Of a stretch of 64,000 bases of DNA, positions 14,700 to 28,016 are shown piece by piece. The DNA is from Brachynemurus nebulosus (Eukaryota > Arthropoda > Insecta > Neuroptera > Myrmeleontidae), in the NCBI GenBank assembly GCA_035578155.1, contig JAPWDM010000001.1, positions 172,818,395 to 172,882,394 of the forward strand, in the 5' to 3' direction. The first letter of the stretch is position 1. Each line of letters starts with the position of its first letter. Position numbers and translations under genes: made by a program. The notes below the pieces were generated by a model. The model searched no databases and was not told the DNA's origin. It was given only the letters and a program-made list of their open reading frames with translations.

Positions 14700-15045
14700 G
14701 CCTAAAGAATTATACATCACATTTTGAGTTCAGTCCACCTTTAACACCGGATGAAATACCGGATTGCGTTTCTAGTGAGCGTTAGACAAATATTAATTGG
14801 GATCTCATTACATACAAAACATCAGAAATGTGAACCAGTCAAGGAGAAGTGACAAAGTGTTCTGAACATCCGGTTCAATTTTGCCAAGATTTACGCGCCG
14901 CGTAGTTCAAATTTTCTTAGCTTTCAAAATATATATAAGTAGTTATTTCCGGAAATAACTAGACACAGTAAAAAATTTTTAAACTCACTCAATAGATATA
15001 CGTAAGTACTTACTTCCGACATACTTAAGAACGCTCAATTGTTTT
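14700..15045. other. Gene-free stretch
   Basis: No gene or paired repeat seen between the hAT MITE and the next HINE-like repeat. Confidence 0.5.
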
Positions 15046-15048
15046 AGC

Positions 15049-15610
<562 letters not shown>

Positions 15611-15944
15611 TTTATAATGTGATCATTTTATCGTATAAAGTGTGAATCTAAGCACAGTCTGAGAACATATTCGATACAATATGGATATTTTGTATATAAC
15701 ATATATATATGCATACGATATCCTTTTTGACACGATCACATAATTGTGATACATGTATAAAGGTACAGGACCATTTCATTATCCGTACTACCATTATGCG
15801 TACGGTTTGTGTGTGTTGTATATACATATACTGTCTACGTGAGAAAATTTTTAATGTAAACAAAGATTTTTATGTAAACAAGTATTAAATTTTTAACATA
15901 TACAGGCGATTATTTTGAAAGTTAACATAAATATATGATAAAAT

Positions 15945-16345
<401 letters not shown>

Positions 16346-16361
16346 AACTTGAAAGTCGTCC

Positions 16362-16473
16362 AAGAATGGAATTCAGCTATTACAGCCACTGTCATGACGC
16401 GACTTAAACCCGGGACCATGGCAGAAATTTGTTTTGAGGTCCCTAGGAACCGAAAATAATATTCACTCAAATT

Positions 16474-16572
<99 letters not shown>

Positions 16573-16806
16573 TTAAATATATATGTGTCCGCGCGATAAC
16601 TCACGAACGAAGTATCCGATTACGAAACTTGGTGAGAACATTGGAAGTCCCAAACCCTTGGATGAGTTCGTCAGCCAGACACGTCGGATGCCAGGAACAT
16701 GGTTTTTGTTCTAGCAAAAAATTAGTTTTTTGCGAAAATTTCCACTTATTCAAAAATTTTTGCGAAATTTTTTTACACCATTCAAAAGAGAAGAAAAAAT
16801 TACATA
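16362..16806 (-). repeat. HINE/DINE-like repeat joined to a palindromic copy
   Basis: Reverse orientation: 3' block from 'agaatggaattcagctatta', (TA)n 16473-16582, 5' block to ~16806. It is joined directly to the start (TACCCCTGTCGCAGCATCC) of the palindrome at 16807-17299. Confidence 0.75.
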
Positions 16807-17299
16807 AAATACCCCTGTCGCAGCATCCTGCATAACATAGCGAATTTCCATTTACAAAAGTAGGTTTTTCTCGGAAACTAGTTGATATAGAGTAATTGTA
16901 AATAAAAAAAAAACCTTCTTTATGTGATTTTTCCGCCTCATTCCGCCAAATTTTTTTCACGAAAAATGTCCAAAACCCCGTAAACGTTTTCACGAAATTT
17001 CTTAAAAATAAGATGTTTCGTTCTTGAGTTATCGTGCGGACACTTAGTAAACATATATATAAATGTGTCCGCACGATAACTCAAGAACGAAACATCTTAT
17101 TTTTAAGAAATTTCGTGAAAACTTTGACGGGGGTTTTGGACATTTTTCGTGAAAAAAATTTGGCGGAATGAGGCGGAAAAATCACATAAAGAAGGTGTTT
17201 TTATTTACAATTACTCTATATCAACTAGTTTCCGAGAAAAACGTACTTTTGTAAATGGAAATTCGCTATGTTATGCAGGATGCTGCAACAGGGGTATTT
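16807..17299. repeat. Near-perfect ~490-bp palindrome made of HINE 5' blocks
   Basis: Left arm 16807-17043 and right arm 17065-17299 are near-identical inverted copies of the family 5' block, from TACCCCTGTCGCAGC to ttatcgtgcggacac, around a 21-bp spacer (17044-17064). Only a few mismatches are seen by eye. No (TA)n or 3' block is present. Confidence 0.85.
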
Positions 17300-20200
17300 A
17301 ACTCACAGAAAAATTGTTACTCCCAGGAGTCACTATCACTAGACACACTTAAGAAGGTAATCTGTAAATCGTCACCAGTGACAATTGCAACCAGATGAGT
17401 TCGTTCCTAGTAAAGAATATTTTCCAAATCCCCCCTCACAACCGCATTACCGGTTATATACCGTTCACTATATTATACGTTTAAGTATTTTTAATATAAA
17501 AATAACACATAAATTTTATGAAAAAATGCAATTTTAATATAAATTAACACAAGAAATACAGGCGGTTGAAGTCTTACTGGACATAATGAAAATACGGAAT
17601 GTTTGTGTCCTTTGTGTCAATTGTACCTAATTCTAATATGCGAAAATTGCTTTCCAGTGTCACAATCACATAGTCATAACAAAGCCTTCCGTTCCTTCCG
17701 TTATCTGTATGCATCCTATAGTCTCACAATATAATCTTAAAATTTAAAAAATCTCGTATTTATATATATTATTGGGGGGGGGGGGGGGGGGTAAATTTAA
17801 AAAACACTTCTAATTATTGTTAACGTATTCTATCAACAATCAACCTTTTTCAGAAGTTTTTCAAATTAGTTCAGCTAAGATTTTGTTAAAAAACAAAACA
17901 TTGAAACAGTAATTTATTTGAATTAGTTTTTCAACCTAACCCTGGAATAAGTTCTTCAGCCAGACACGTCTGATACCCGGAACCTCACAAGAAATGGATT
18001 TTTTGCCAAAGTTTGCCAAAATTATAAAGTTTTTCGAATTTTTTTTACACCATGCCAAAGAGTAAAAAAATCACATAATACCAATGAAAAAAAAAAAACT
18101 TTTCACTTCGATCTTATTGTTAGTTTTTCTTTGACTTATTAGTATATCTTCTAATATTTAAACTAACAATAAGAATTTCCCAAAAAAAATCTTTCTTACA
18201 GAAACTATTTTTTTCGCAACATTGTGTTTTTTTTTTTAATTTCCTATTATTAAAATTTTTTAAAAAATTATAAGAATTCCGAACTCCAGAAGGTTAGCCA
18301 ATTGACTTATTTTACGCACCGTGGCTACAAACACATATTACATTATAAAATCAACATTTTTCTAATAAAGTTGTTTTAAACTCTTCAAATATGTAAAATT
18401 CCTAAAAAATTAAAAATTATTTGATCAATGTTTGATATAAATCCAGCTTCCTAAAAATCCTACCAATTTTTTAATTATATAAACCTTGCCTTTAACAGAT
18501 TAGAATATTTAAATCAAAATGAATACAGTTATTATAATATAAAAAAAAGAAATATGCATATTATTGGTTTATTAATTCATATTATTTATAATTCATATTA
18601 TATTGCAATCTACTCTTTAAATACAATTTGTAAATTAGGTACAGAATTAAAATTTTTATATATAATTACTAGTGATGATACAACTAATTTATAATTTTAT
18701 TTTCTTTCGAATCGCTGATTTTATTTCCAATTAAGTTAATTGCAGTCTTTTTTACGTTAGGTTATTGATTCTACAATAGCCTATTAAAAGTCTATTCAAA
18801 AATTAATACAAAAAAAAATGGTTTACTGATCAAAAACCGAAAGATTATTTTTTAATAATATTTTGAATATAACTATTACAGTAAAACTTGATATTATGTC
18901 CAACACTGATATTTTTTTTAAATTTTATTTTTTCCTTAGTAAACATGTGTGTAAGTTCAATTTAAATTGAAATTGATATTTTATTTTTATTTGAATTTAA
19001 TAAACAGAGAAAATATATAATTTCTTCCGTACACAAAACTTATCGAATCAATAATTTTATACCTTTGTAGTTGCATGTTATATAATCAAAGGAAATTAGT
19101 GTGTTAATAAAAGAATTTATGTCTTGAGCATTTGAACACATATGATTGTAAATAAATTAATTAAATATCGTAAACCATAGTTATTACAAAAATATAATAA
19201 AACAGAAAACACGATAAGCCATTGTTAAATTAATTACATACTATAGTATTATTGGAATTTTTTGCTGAACCAAACTACAAATTAATTAAATTCTTTTTTC
19301 TTTTATACCATCATTAATTTAGTTACTTTAAATTATTTTTAGAAAAATACAGTTCTTTACAGAAGTAACACAATATTTTGTACAACCCTTCAACATAATC
19401 TACAGACGATCAATAATATTGTATAACACCAGATTTTGTGCAATATATTATTGAATATTCTGTGATTGAGCGTATAGAGTCTACTTACAAATTACATGAC
19501 AGATTTATGTAATAATTAATAACAAAAACGTAATCTTAAAACAGAAAAAAATTACAATTATGTTTTTTTCTTACAAAAAAAATCGTATTCTAAAATTACT
19601 TAATTACGTATGAATTAATAAATTTGAAAGTTCGATATCAATTATGTATTAACACGATGACGGTCATGAAGCATTATGAGTATTATGACGAAATGACCTA
19701 CTGAAACACTGTTTTGACAACTTTATATGGAATAGGGTTCTCGACTGAAGTTACGAAAATATTCTAAAAGCATTGTTTTTCCATGTCAGTTAAGTGATTT
19801 TTTTATTTTCGACAGATTCTGTAAAAAATCATCAAAAAAGTAACCCTACAATTTTAAATGAGAAAAAGGCGGGAAAAACACCTCGCTATAGTGACGTCAC
19901 AGTTTGAAGCAACTAAACGTCAATGTCAATATTTATAACCTCAAAACTTTGATTATATTCATAAAAAGTCAAAGTAAAAGCAAGTATTTATTTGAATTCT
20001 AGTCGATTATTATTACTACATATATATCTAATAGAAATATTCAAAAGAAAACACAATTTCACCTCACCGATGAAAATTATCAAAATCGACATATCTAGCT
20101 ACAAAATGTTACGTCATTTTCAAGAAATGGCGCGATTTCACTAATTTGAATATTTGTTGAAAAATGACGATTTTCAAAATAAAATTTCTAAATAGTTATC

Positions 20201-21597
20201 AAATCTTTTTATGTTTCATCATTAAAATTGGACATATGTAATGATAATGCATACAATTATTTAACATTTGACACAAATTTTAAATACAGTCAAGTACCGT
20301 ATTGTTGACATGATACAACTTGGTGTCTCAGTTAATAAAGTAATTAATTTCACTTGACGTCCTACAGCGTCAACTACCGTCAACCAATTAAATCGTTTTT
20401 GCAAACTAAATTTTAATCTAAATTTTGTCAACAGGAAATAACAAAAATTTCTTTTAAAACTTCAATTTCTAATGTAAGTATGAGAATTTAGTTTCTCTAC
20501 ACGCGGTAAATTTATGAATATGTTTTTGCGGGAAATTAACAATCAATAGTCATAAAATCTTAAAAATTATTTTTAATTTCAAGTTTAGTGTCATTAATTG
20601 ACCTCTAATTACATGTAATAAAATATTTAAAGAAAACTATTTATTATTAAAACTAGTTTTAAAAAATGCTGCTGGAAGCCATTAATATACATAAAAGTAG
20701 TTCTTTAACATTTATAAGATAAAAATTATTCATTTTAAAAACGTGAGTAATTATTTTATTATTTTATAAAAATATTATAAATTATAATAAATCTTACTGC
20801 AGTCTGATACTTTTCCTAAGATAGCCGCTTATTTGACCGATTGTCATAATGAATAAAATAGAAAAGTGACTGACACACTGACTGACCTACCTCCATTTTA
20901 TTTTCCTTGTGTTATCTGAATAAGTTTGACTGTATTTTACATGGTACATACACATTAGTGCTCTACCCAGTTAATTAGTGTATTTATCCAGTTTTTCTCC
21001 ATAGTCCAAGACAAAATATCGAGCCATCACCGCCGATTTATCGTAAGCGATACTTTTATCGAAATTGAGATTTTTATTGCAAGCAACATTTTAAACCGTA
21101 ACGGACCAAGCAGTGTTAACGTTTTTCTCCAAAATTCGTTAATTAACGAGTTATAGCAACTGCTTAGTTTATCGTTAATGCAACACATTTTCGCATTTTA
21201 GCGTAACCGACAATAACCATCTTTATCGTAAGGTTAATAAAATAATAGGAATAATACGCTCAGGCGTAATGAAATTAAGACAGCAGAAATATCGCAAGCG
21301 CCATACAAATATTTAAAAAATCCTTCTCCTGTAAAATTTGATATTTGTCGGTTACGCTAAAATGGCGGTAATAGTTCGATATGGTAGAAACTTAGTTTTT
21401 TCGGATGTTACTATCAACAAAAAATATGAAATACGAAATATATATCGAATATTAATCTGAATCAATTTAACAAAAACAAAGTTTATCAGTATTTATCACA
21501 GATAGCACAAGTTATTCCGATCCTTCTTATACGCACTTCTCCATATTAACTTTAATCTCTTTCGCGTGATGAGAAACAAATAAATATTTCCATAATA
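17300..21597. other. 4.3-kb gene-free AT-rich stretch
   Basis: No gene model can be supported. Landmarks: a G17 run at about 17775-17791, an old HINE 5'-block fragment on the minus strand at 17944-18082 (cagccagacacgtctgatac), and a small inverted pair at 21199-21218 and 21345-21362 around ttagcgtaaccgac. Otherwise unremarkable. Confidence 0.5.
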
Positions 21598-22671
21598 AGG
21601 TAAGTGGCCCAGTTTCTGACCTTTTAAGAGTGACGGCTAAGGTTAAACGACAGTAATAAATATAAGTTTCAACTTGAGAGACAATTAATAATTTTATCAA
21701 CTAGTTTATGGCTTTAAAAATAAAGTCATATACGTAAAATAATTATTTGAATTGAATTAGTAATTTAAATTAATGTTTTAAAAATTGACAAAAAGGACCC
21801 AGTTTCTGACTCTCAAAATTTCTCATGTGACAGTTTTTGACCCTGACAGTGGCCTAGTTTCTGATCCTTAAAATTAATTATGATTAACTTACGAAAAAAG
21901 AAAAAAAAATAATTTTGTCATAAAAATTTTGTTACAAAAATATTATTCAACTAAAACTATTGTAATAATTTAAATACTAACGAAATTGACATTATTTTAA
22001 CAATTATTGTATCACTCCAAAATGTACTTTCAAGACAATATAATTTTTTGTTGATAAAAATGAATGTTTAATGTTAACTTGTCACTACGTTATGAAAAAT
22101 AACAAAAACTAATCGAAGATAACTATAAATAACAAAATAACTAACAAAAATTAATTTAAAATAACTATTTTTACATTTTATTCACTTGTCAATAAACAGG
22201 TAACCTCGCTTGTTTTAGGTTTAGAATTTTAGGGTGAAAAACTGGGTCATATCTTTAGAATTGAGCCTAGTAATACTGACCCCCATATTTCAATAATAAA
22301 AATCATTCTAAGGTATTTTATAAATATTTTAAAATAAATTTTAAACAAATATTAACCTGCTCATATATTTTTAATTAAATTTTCATACTTACATGGTGAA
22401 TATTGCACAGATCAAAATGAGGTATTTTCTAAACTAAACCATTTAGAAAATAACGAAAAAATTGGTTTTACACACATTTTAAACTTAAAATTTTTTTTAT
22501 TTAGTTAATATATTCTATACTTTTTCAATTGCTATTCATTAGGCACAGAATAAATTACTTTAAATTAAGAATTTATTTTTTTCGTATTTAAAATATAGTT
22601 TTTTTATTAATTTATAAAGAAGTTGAAAACATCAGAAACTGGGCCAGGGTCAATTACCGGGTCTTTTACCT
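21598..22671. mobile_element. TA-flanked MITE related by its ends to the pogo-like element
   Basis: Ends AGGTAAGTGGCCCAGTTTCT (left) and ...gtcttttacct (right), each flanked by TA (21596-21597, 22672-22673). The sequence 'gg(c/a)cc(c/t)agtttctga' recurs at ~21606, 21797 and 21850, and inverted at ~22240 and 22631, as expected for subterminal protein-binding repeats. No transposase ORF. The AGGTA...TACCT termini and TA duplication match the element at 7014-8360. Confidence 0.7.
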
Positions 22672-22673
22672 TA

Positions 22674-23645
22674 TTTAACATATCTCCTAGGAATATATCT
22701 TTCTGCTCCTGAACAAAGTGTCTTTTATCTTTTTTGTAAAACAGGAAACGTTTATGAGGAGATTACTCATTTTTGCATCGCAATTTACCGGTTTTTAATT
22801 TTTTTTATAGCAATAATATTATATGGATATTGTGGGTATTTGCTCAACAATTAATTTTTATTCCACATTCGATCGAATAACTACCGAATAGGCAGAATAC
22901 CGAATTACTTAAGAAGTAGTGACCGTAGCGACTCTGTTTTCTTACGGAAAGAACCACACTATTATGGTTACTACTTGCAAACATATGAATTATTATTCTT
23001 CGTACTTAAATTCTCCCTTTTATTACAAGAAAAAAAATTTCTAAAACATATTACATCAATATGTAATTAAAATTTGTAACATATTAAACAAGAATATGTA
23101 ATACATATTAGAACATTAGAAAAAAAAACTTGATACGTAAAATAATTGGTTAGAATAATAAAATAATTAGGTGCAAATCAATCAGTTCCACCTTAGAGAA
23201 TTACATTCAAGAAGAATTGCTGTGCACGTAATGTGTTTAATTTAGCATATTGAATAAATACGTCTAATAAGTTTATCATTTTTTTTACAGGGTGTTACAT
23301 TTTGCTTATTAATCAAAATCATTAGGTTACCTACATTTTAGAAGGAACTAGAAGATCAGTAATAATAGAAAACTTAGTTTTTCATCAAAATTTCCTTACG
23401 TTTTTTCTAAATTTTTAGCACGTAGCAACAGGGATCGTCAATATAACCGGAATTAAGTTTGTTGTTCGTAACGCCGTGAGGATCAGTAATGGTAAGCGAA
23501 ATCAAGACTATAGAATAAAATATTCCAAGAACGCGTGGTTCTGATAGTCAGTTCTAAACTATAGCTCAAAATAAAACAAGAGTATTCTAATCAAAACATT
23601 TTTTATTATTTAGAAATGTCATTAATATCTTCTAATTAAACTTTT
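22674..23645. other. Gene-free AT-rich stretch
   Basis: No gene, RNA or paired repeats recognised. Confidence 0.5.
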
Positions 23646-23976
23646 AATAAATTAAAGTAAAAAAGTTTTTTAAGAAAAAGCTTTTATTTAAAAATGGGGT
23701 AAAAAAAATAAAATAACTTTTGAGTGAAGTTTGAAGCAATATGCAACATAATTTATAAAAGCTTGAGGCGTTATCATTAACTATTTCTATTTTTGATGTT
23801 TTGGAAGTATAGCTATTTTACTTTTCAGTAGTTACCAAACCTAATTAAACGGCTCAAGCTTTTATAAATTGTGTTGCATATTGCTTCAAACTTCACTCAA
23901 AAGTTATTTTATTTTTTTTACCCCATTTTTAAATAAAAGCTTTTTCTTAAAAAACATTTTTTTACTTTAATTTATT
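23646..23976. repeat. Foldback repeat with ~123-bp arms
   Basis: Left arm 23646-23768 (aataaattaaagtaaaaaag ... aaaagcttgagg) is complementary to the right arm 23853-23976 around an ~84-bp spacer. No coding capacity. Target duplication not clear. Confidence 0.85.
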
Positions 23977-24011
23977 TTCTACTTTTTAGTCGGATCACAA
24001 TTAATTTTAAA

Positions 24012-24345
24012 ATACCCCTGTCGCAGCATCCTGCATAACATAGCGAATTTCCGTTTATAAAAATTAGTTTTTCTCGGAAACTAGTTGACATAGGATAATA
24101 GTTTAAAGACCTTTTTTATGTAATTTTTTCCCCTCTTTTAAATGATGTAAAAAAATTTGGCAAAAATTTTTGAATAAGTGGAAATTTTGGCAAAAAGCTA
24201 ATTTTTTGCAAGAACAAAAACCATGTTCCTGGCATCCGACGTGTCTGGCTGAAGAACTCATCCAAGATTTTTGGACTTCCAACGTTGTCACCAAATTTCG
24301 TAAACCTAGGACATTTCGTTCGAGAGTTATCGTACTGATACATAT

Positions 24346-24415
<70 letters not shown>

Positions 24416-24546
24416 TTTAGTGAATATTATTTTCGGTTTTTAGGGACCTCAAAACAAATTTCTGCCATAGTCCCGGGCTCTAGTCGCGTCATGACACCTA
24501 CTGTAATAGCTGAATTTCCAGAATTCTTTCTGGAAATTCGCTAAAA
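24012..24546 (+). repeat. HINE/DINE-like repeat, most complete copy
   Basis: Order of parts: 5' end TACCCCTGTCGCAGCATCC, subterminal TAGCGAATTTCC, ~280-bp 5' block ending in gttatcgtactgatac, (TA)n 24351-24412, 3' block (ggtttttagggacctc ... gtcgcgtcatgac), and a 3' terminal hairpin (gaatttccagaa-ttct-ttctggaaattc) ending in CGCTAA. Subterminal inverted repeats offset from the 5' end, an internal microsatellite and a 3' hairpin followed by CTAA resemble Helentron-associated (DINE-1/HINE) elements. No coding capacity. Confidence 0.75.
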
Positions 24547-25578
24547 AAATTAAAGAAGTAATTAAATTTTTTTACTTATATTTTAATCGGTTAACTTACC
24601 CTAATCAAACTTAACTATGGAAACAAAAAATTGCAGTGTAAAATCAATGAACAATATTTGACAATTCGAAATGTCAAAAAGTTGCACAGGACTAAAAATC
24701 AAAAATTTTTATTTAGGGTGATTTAGGGCAAAACAAATTACACAATATTGCATTGTCATCAAGGTTAGACACGTATGCAAAATTTGAAACCTCTAGCTCA
24801 ATTAGAACCTATCTAAATTTTGATTCCAGGATTTGATCTAAACCAACATACTAACATAGCAAGTTAAATAAAAGCTTTTAAAAATCAGCAAAAATAGAAA
24901 CATCTAGGTTGAGGAATTAATTTAATAGGCGAGTACACATAAAATCCTTTACGGAATTTGAAATAATTCTAATTTTAACATAAGCAGTATTGAATAATAA
25001 ATCAATTCAATAAATTTTGATCGATTTCGCAGAATGATTTAGTAGCTATTTCTCTCATTTTTTGGCGAAATACTTTTTAAAAACGAACGTGTAAGGTCAC
25101 TATAATTTAAATAAGATTTAACGCTCACATTTAGGTTTTTTTTATTCCTAATGATGAATAAGTAAAAGAATGGAACCAAAACTAGATTTCATAAGAATAC
25201 ATCAAAATATACAAATCCTGCATTGGTGTATATAAATTGAAGCCCCAAGAACACAAAAGATCACACGGTAGCCACCAAAATAGATCTATTATACTCCACG
25301 TAACTATAAACTGATTAGTTAAGATTTAGTCCCTTGCAAAATCCCAAGATTGTCTTAAAATCAACATTCCTCATATCCTCAGAACTTTTATCCTTAGAAT
25401 TTGTTATATCAAAACTTTGTTTTTACTAGAACAATGCCTTACAAAAGCATAGAATATAACAGGAGGATTCCTCTTTCCTTTAAAACGCTACCTCTAAAAA
25501 ATGGTCTCCTAGTTTTCATTCCACTTGACAATTTACATTTACACTAAACATTTTACACTAGACAATCACTACAAACTG
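24547..25578. other. Gene-free stretch
   Basis: AT-rich, no gene or repeat structure recognised. Confidence 0.5.
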
Positions 25579-26039
25579 TAATGATTAATCGATTAGTCGG
25601 TTTAGTCGACTAATTTTCGTTACATTTAATCATTTTTTAGTCGACTATTTTACCCTCAATTAAATGACTAAAATGATTTTTTTAAATGACTAAAAACGAC
25701 TAATTTGGTACTTTTTTGTATTATTTATTAAACTCCAACAAAAAGAAAACTAGGAAATTATTTATTGGTTTATTTGTATGATTTTTCACTTTTATGTGAT
25801 ACACATTGTAATATGTCATATTCTTTAAAAAAAAAAAAAATATTAAAATAATTAAATTCAAAAGACAACATTGCTTTTGAAAAAGTAACACAGATTACCA
25901 TATTCAAGAATTCGACTAAAAATTCAGTCGACTAGTCGACTAGTCTGTGCTCGATATTTTCGACTAATGACTAATTTTGTCTGAAAAAAAAAACTTTAGT
26001 CGATTAATCGACTAATTGCTCCTCTGCTCGACATCACTA
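25579..26039 (-). mobile_element. hAT MITE of the 'tagtcgattaatcgacta' family, copy 1
   Basis: Rich in gtcgacta/tagtcgac motifs; right end (complement) TAGTGATGTCGAGCAGAGGA, left end TAATGATTAATCGATTAGTC. Inverted homologue of 26048-26534 along most of its length. Its left flank does not match its right flank, so its own target duplication is lost or altered. Confidence 0.75.
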
Positions 26040-26047
26040 CTGCCAAC

Positions 26048-26534
26048 TAGTTATGTCGAACCGAGGAGCAGTTAGTCGATTAATCGACTAAAATTGTTTT
26101 TCAGACATAATTAGTCATTAGTCGAGAATATCGAGCATATAATAGTCGACTAACCGACTAAATTTTTAATCGAATTCATTAATAAGGTAACATATATAAC
26201 TCTTTCAAAAACGAGGTTTTTTTTTTTAATTTAATTATTGACTTTTAATACTTTTCCTTTAAGGAAAAGAAAGATATGAAATATGACATTGTGTTAGTCA
26301 CATAAAAGTGAAAAATCATACAAATAGAGAATTTTTTAGTTTTCATTTTTTGAAGTCCAATAAATAATATAGAAAAATTGTTAAATTAGTCGTTTTTAGT
26401 CATTTAAAAAAAAATTAATCATTTTAGTCATTTAATCGAAGATAGAATAGTCGACTAAAAAATGACTAAACGTAAACAAAATTACTATAACAAAAAACTA
26501 CACCGATTAATCGATTAATTATCCGACATCACTA
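26048..26534 (+). mobile_element. hAT MITE of the 'tagtcgattaatcgacta' family, copy 2
   Basis: Ends TAGTTATGTCG and CGACATCACTA, flanked by CTGCCAAC on both sides (26040-26047 and 26535-26542), an exact 8-bp duplication typical of hAT. It lies in inverted orientation directly against copy 1, separated only by the duplication. Confidence 0.85.
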
Positions 26535-26747
26535 CTGCCAACCAGTAACGTTAGGGATTTTCAAGTTACGTCACATACCTACTCCAGGAACCTAACATGT
26601 TATAAGCCCGATAACTTTTTGTACACCTTGTATTGATCGTGTTTTATTTTATTACTGTAGAAATTTATGATTTCACCTCAATGCACTTACTGATATGAAC
26701 TTTTGGTATTATGTTATCCCAGTCCATTCATCACTCTTACAATTTTG

Positions 26748-26755
26748 TATATAAA
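26748..26755 (+). promoter_or_regulatory. TATA box of the His/Gly-rich protein gene
   Basis: TATATAAA, 68 bp before the start codon. An initiator-like TTCACA about 30 bp downstream (~26780) would give a 5' UTR of roughly 35 nt, as in many insect cuticle genes. The promoter starts only ~210 bp beyond the hAT MITE pair. Confidence 0.7.
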
Positions 26756-26815
26756 AGAGATTGTCGGGATAAAAATTATTCACATTTCACCATCTGCTAA
26801 CACAGAAGTAGCAAC

Positions 26816-27545
26816 ATGAGATCTCTAGTAAGTGTTTCATTTGTTGTTTGTTAAGTGTTTGTGCTTGTGTTTATAACAATTAAATTTTTAATTGTTGAAA
26901 TTATATAATTGTGTCTTGTTGGATTTTTTCGAAACTCACGAGTAGAAAGTCTTAATCACGTCTGATTGATTTTTTTTCTGTTTACAGATTGCTTTCGCTG
27001 TGATAGTAGTAATTGTGAGTCAGTGCGCTGCATTCCGTATTCGACGTGGCATAATCACCGAGCACCATGAAGGCGGCGGTGGATTAGGCGACGGTTTCGG
27101 ACACGGACATGCCACATCCTATCAAAATGTGCACATCGAAACGCATCACCCAGTTCCTGTTTACATCAAACACGAACCACCAAAGCATCCGATCGGTTCC
27201 GTTCATCACAATATTCACATTACTCATGGTCATGGTAAACACGATTTAGGACATGCCAGTGTAAGCGGAGGTGTCGAAGGTGGTCATCATGGATTATCAC
27301 ACTACGGCGGACACGAAGAACTCAGTTCATTTTCCGGTGGACACGGTTTAGAAAGCGAAGGCGGATATGAAGGCGGAAATGAATTGGAAGGGCACGACCT
27401 AGGAGGCGAAAGCCAAGGTTACGGTGATGAATATGGTGGCCACGAAGAAATTGGTGGTGGTGAACATGGTGAACATGGTGAACACGGTGGATATGAATAC
27501 GGAGCCAGCGAACAGCATGCACATCTAGGGGGTGGACATGCTTAG
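26816..27545 (+). CDS. Secreted His/Gly-rich protein, two exons
   Basis: Exon 1 is 26816-26827 (Met-Arg-Ser-Leu, donor GTAAGT); exon 2 is 26988-27545 (acceptor TTTACAG). Together they give 189 residues. The first ~20 residues (MRSLIAFAVIVVIVSQCAAF) form a signal peptide, followed by a basic RIRRG that could be a processing site. Residues ~45-80 are less repetitive (NVHIETHHPVPVYIKHEPP). The rest is low-complexity Gly, His and Glu with short repeats such as GEHGEHGEHGGYEYG. A four-codon first exon split inside the signal peptide is typical of insect cuticular protein genes. No RR chitin-binding consensus is visible, so a structural cuticle or secreted metal-binding (His-rich) role is inference. 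Confidence 0.85.
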
Positions 27546-27657
27546 CAGAGTTAAAAATTAATATAAATTATTTATAACGCACTGATCAGTATTCTATTTA
27601 CAAACGTGATAAGACTTAATTCTGTTATGCCTTTATAACTGTTATTATTTTTTTTAT

Positions 27658-27663
27658 AATAAA
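27658..27663 (+). terminator. Poly(A) signal of the His/Gly-rich protein gene
   Basis: AATAAA, 113 bp after the stop codon, in an AT-rich 3' flank. Confidence 0.6.
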
Positions 27664-28012
27664 AAAATTTCTTAAAATGTCTATCTTATTTTTTCATCAA
27701 CTGTTTTGAAAAATAGTTTCACTTTTGAAAAGTAATTAATATTTTATGTTGTTACTTGTTTCATTTAATTTATATTAAGTTACAGTCTGTTGTACTAGAC
27801 GCATCAGAACTATAAAATAATTTTACTCACAAATAATAATTCGAAAGTCAATTTAAATAACGAAAGTTATAATGATATACATATATCCATGATTACACAT
27901 AAATATTTTAATTCTCAATCATCTGTTAGATTTTTTTATAATCAACACAGGTAATTAAGGAATGTTACTATAACAGAAATTGCTTTTTAACTCATTTTTC
28001 TTGACATAAAAT
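27664..28012. other. Gene-free stretch
   Basis: AT-rich spacer, nothing recognised. Confidence 0.5.
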
Positions 28013-28016
28013 TAAG

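Noticed and set aside
24103..24544. 79-124 residue ORFs with a shared KFWQKxNFLQEQ-like text (also 6606-6956, 15166-15501, 16601-17074)
   Set aside because: They lie in the 5' block of the HINE-like repeat, occur in overlapping frames on both strands and end in (TA)n; repetition reflects the repeat, not a protein.
27322..27522. Minus-strand His-rich ORF
   Set aside because: Antisense of the His/Gly-rich gene's repetitive codons.
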